Source: Xylocopa sonorina
Lineage: Eukaryota; Arthropoda; Insecta; Hymenoptera; Apidae
Length of the DNA stretch: 64,000 nt
NCBI RefSeq assembly: GCF_050948175.1
Contig: NW_027490232.1
Span: 496,001 to 560,000 of the forward strand
Direction: 5' to 3'
The notes beneath the pieces are model-generated. The model did not search any database. It was given only the letters and a program-made list of their open reading frames with translations, and was not told the origin of the DNA. A program made the translations under genes and the position numbers. This document shows positions 61,101 to 64,000 of the stretch, piece after piece (the first letter of the stretch is position 1; every line of letters starts with the position of its first letter).

Positions 61101-62990
61101 GACACTTCCCTGCAAGGAAATAGCGTTTGCAGATGTCTAGGTATCGTAGCAATAGTGTTCCAATGCTTCTTAAAATGCGATATCGCATCTCATTTCTATG
61201 TTTCATGGTAAGATATAATATGATTTGCGAAGTGTTATGTATACCTCGTCTACACATCAAATGAATGTAAATGCGACACTTCCTTGCAAGGAAATAGCGT
61301 TTGCAGATGTCTACGTATCGTAGCAATAGAGTTCTAACGCTTCTTAAAACGCGATATCGCATCACATTTCTATGTTTCATGGTAAGATATAATATGATTT
61401 GCGAAGTGTCATGTATTCCTCGTGTACACTTCAAATGAATGTAAATGCGACACTTCCTTGCTAGGAAATAGCGTCTGCAGTTGTCTACGTATCGTAGCAA
61501 TAGAGTTCTTATGATTCTTAAAACGCGATATCGCATCACATTTCTATGGTTCATGGTAAGATATGATATGATTTGCGAAGTGTTATGTATTCCTCGTCTA
61601 CACTTCAAATGAATGTAAATGCGACACTTCCTTGCAAGGAAATAGCGTCTGCAGATGTCTAGGTATCGTAGCAGTAGTGTTCTAATGCTTCTTAGAACGC
61701 GATGTCGCATCTCATTTCTATGTTTCATGGTAAGATATCTAATCTGCGAAGTGATGTGTATTCCTCGTCTACACTTCTAATGAATGTAAATGCGACACTT
61801 CTTTGCAAGGAAATAGCGATTGCAGATGTCTACGTATCGTAGCAATGGATTTCTGCTGCTTCTTAAAACGCGATATCGCATCTCATTCCTATGTTTCATG
61901 GTAAGATATAATATGATTTGCGGAGTGTCATGTATTCCTCGTCTACACTTCAAATGAATGTAAATGCGACACTTCCCTGCAAGGAAATAGCGTTTGCAGA
62001 TGTCTAGGTATCGTAGCAATAGTATTCTAATGCTTCTTAAAACGCGATATCGCATCTCATTTCTATGTTTCATGTTAAGATATAATATGATTTGCGAAGT
62101 GTTATGTATTCCTCGTCTACACTTCTAATGAATGTAAATGCGACACTTCTTTGCAAGGAAATAGCGATTGCAGATGTCTACGTATCGTAGCAATGGATTT
62201 CTGCTGCTTCTTAAAACGCGATATCGCATCTCATTCCTATGTTTCATGGTAAGATATAATATGATTTGCGGAGTGTCATGTATTCCTCGTCTACACTTCA
62301 AATGAATGTAAATGCGACACTTCCCTGCAAGGAAATAGCGTTTGCAGATGTCTAGGTATCGTAGCAATAGTGTTCTAATTCTTCTTAAAACGCGATATCG
62401 CATCTCATTTCTATGTTTCATATTAAGATATAATATGATTTGCGAAGTGTTATGTATACCTCGTCTACACATCAAATGAATGTAAATGCGACACTTCCTT
62501 GCAAGGAAATAGCGTTTGCAGATGTCTACGTATCGTAGCAATAGAGTTCTAATGCTTCTTAAAGCGCGATATCGCATCTCGTTTCTATGTTTCATGGTAG
62601 GATGTTATATGATTTGCGAAGTGTCATGTATTCCTCGTTTACACTTCAAATGAATGTAAATGCGACACTTCCATGCAAGGAAATAGCGTCTGCAGATGTC
62701 TAGGTATCGTAGCAATAGAGTTCTTATGATTCTTAAAACGCGATATCGCATCACATTTCTATGTTTCATGGTAAGATATGATATGATTTGCGAAGTGTTA
62801 TGTATTCCTCGTCTACACTTCAAATGAATGTAAATGCGACACTTCCTTGCAAGGAAATAGCGTCTGCAGATGTCTAGGTATCGTAGCAGTAGTGTTCTAA
62901 TGCTTCTTAGAACGCGATGTCGCATCTCATTTCTATGTTTCATGGTAAGATATCTAATCTGCGAAGTGATGTGTATTCCTCGTCTACACT
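52181..62990. repeat. 171-bp variant monomers marking higher-order units in block 3
   Basis: A variant with agatatataatctgcg (or agatatctaatctgcg), three bases shorter than usual and followed by cttctaatgaatg, starts at about 52181, 53570, 54437, 57392, 59129, 60344, 61733 and 62948. The intervals are 1389, 867, 2955, 1737, 1215, 1389 and 1215 bp, each a whole number of 174-bp monomers minus 3. Confidence 0.85.
55931..59416. repeat. 1737-bp tandem duplication (ten monomers) in block 3
   Basis: About 55931-57679 and 57668-59416 match base for base on reading, 1737 bp apart, including private variants such as ggtaatatata (about 56170 and 57907) and atttccgaag. The match ends on the left at ctacgtat versus ctaggtat and on the right at atagag versus atagtg. 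Near identity implies a very recent unequal exchange or amplification. Confidence 0.85.
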
Positions 62991-64000
62991 TCTAATGAAT
63001 GTAAATGCGACACTTCTTTGCAAGGAAATAGCGATTGCAGATGTCTACGTATCGTAGCAATGGATTTCTGCTGCTTCTTAAAACGCGATATCGCATCTCA
63101 TTCCTATGTTTCATGGTAAGATATAATATGATTTGCGGAGTGTCACGTATTCCTCGTCTACACTTCAAATGAATGTAAATGCGACACTTCCCTGCAAGGA
63201 AATAGCGTTTGAAGATGTCTAGGTATCGTAGCAATAGTGTTCTAATGCTTCTTAAAACGCGATATCGCATCTCATTTCTATGTTTCATGTTAAGATATAA
63301 TATGATTTGCGAAGTGTTATGTATACCTCGTCTACACATCAAATGAATGTAAATGCGACACTTCCTTGCAAGGAAATAGCGTTTGCAGATTTCTACGTAT
63401 CGTAGCAATAGAGTTCTAATGCTTCTTAAAACGCGATATCGCATCTCATTTCTATGTTTCATGGTAAGATATAATATGATTTGCGAAGTGTTATGTACTC
63501 CTCGTCTACACTTCAAATGAATGTAAATGCGACACTTCCTTGCAAGGAAATAGCGTTTGCAGATGTCTACGTATCGTAGCAATAGAGTTCTAATGCTTCT
63601 TAAAGCGCGATATCGCATCTCGTTTCTATGTTTCATGGTAGGATGTTATATGATTTGCGAAGTGTCATGTATTCCTCGTTTACACTTCAAATGAATGTAA
63701 ATGCGACACTTCCATGCAAGGAAATAGCGTCTGCAGATGTCTAGGTATCGTAGCAATAGAATTCTAATGCTTCTTAAAACGCGATATCGCATCTCATTTC
63801 TATGTTTCATGGTAAGATATAATATGATTTGCGAAGTGTTATGTACTCCTCGTCTACACATCAAGTGAATGAAAATGCGACACTTCCTTGCTAGGAAATA
63901 GCGTTTGCAGATGTCTACGTATTGTAGCAATAGAGTTCTTATGATTCTTAAAACGCGATATCGCATCTCATTTCTATGTTTCATGGTAAGATATAATATG

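Larger units (their letters stand above)
47825..64000 (-). repeat. 174-bp satellite array, block 3 (about 93 monomers, runs off window)
   Basis: It has the same orientation and monomer as before, but mostly type A-like variants with subfamily marks catcacattt, tctaggtatcg, gtatacctcgtctacacatc and cctcatcaacacatcaac. Homogeneity rises toward the right end, with many stretches repeated without visible change. No gene or other element is seen. The longest minus-strand open frame (60388-61728, 446 codons) is eight consecutive monomers and is not considered a gene. Strand is arbitrary. Confidence 0.97.

Noticed and set aside
5343..64000. Dozens of minus-strand open frames of 60-446 codons in the satellite
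   Set aside because: They are consecutive copies of one 58-codon unit that follows from the 174-bp period, with starts at whichever ATG or GTG/TTG/CTG follows the last stop. No conserved start, domain or promoter is visible.

Overview
This is a eukaryotic, probably insect, heterochromatin-like window. It has two components. The first is one family of head-to-tail satellite repeats with a 174-bp monomer, about 40.5 kb or roughly 230 monomers. The second is three copies of one Ty3/gypsy-type LTR retrotransposon, all on the + strand and all embedded in the satellite. I found no host genes, tRNA or rRNA genes, or CRISPR arrays. The insect assignment is an inference from the element type (gypsy-group Pol without chromodomain, 4-bp target duplication, tRNA-Leu-like primer site). 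A species cannot be named from the sequence.

Layout: 1-5265 is the 3' part of element 1 (pol from mid-gene, polypurine tract, 3' LTR). 5266-18091 is satellite block 1. 18092-27189 is element 2, complete: 1560-bp LTRs that look identical, primer-binding site, gag, a -1 frameshift signal, pol, and a 4-bp ATGT target-site duplication. 27190-38672 is satellite block 2. 38673-47824 is element 3, structurally complete but chimeric: its 5' LTR matches elements 1 and 2, while its body and 3' LTR belong to a diverged lineage and its flanks do not match. 47825-64000 is satellite block 3, which runs off the window.

How the element works: the LTR carries a TATA-like box and a CRE-like site. Transcription would start in the LTR, and reverse transcription would be primed from a site complementary to a tRNA-Leu-like 3' end, six bases inside the LTR. 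Gag (443 aa; capsid-like region and two CCHC knuckles) is followed in the -1 frame by Pol (protease, reverse transcriptase, RNase H, integrase). The two overlap by about 115 nt, and the overlap contains the heptamer GGGAAAC, a 5-nt spacer and a perfect 7-bp GC-rich stem, the standard layout for -1 ribosomal frameshifting. The Pol frame continues about 109 codons into the 3' LTR. There is no envelope gene. Elements 2 and 3 differ by about 15 silent and no amino-acid changes over the RT-RNase H-integrase core, so the family has recently been under protein-level selection.

Satellite: the monomer is 174 bp (58 codons), so a meaningless minus-strand frame stays open for up to 446 codons. Monomers are organised into higher-order repeats: 348-bp dimers and 696-bp tetramers in block 1, 9- to 11-monomer units in block 2, and units in block 3 marked by a 171-bp variant monomer, including a nearly perfect 1737-bp tandem duplication. 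Each typical monomer contains three short dyad symmetries.
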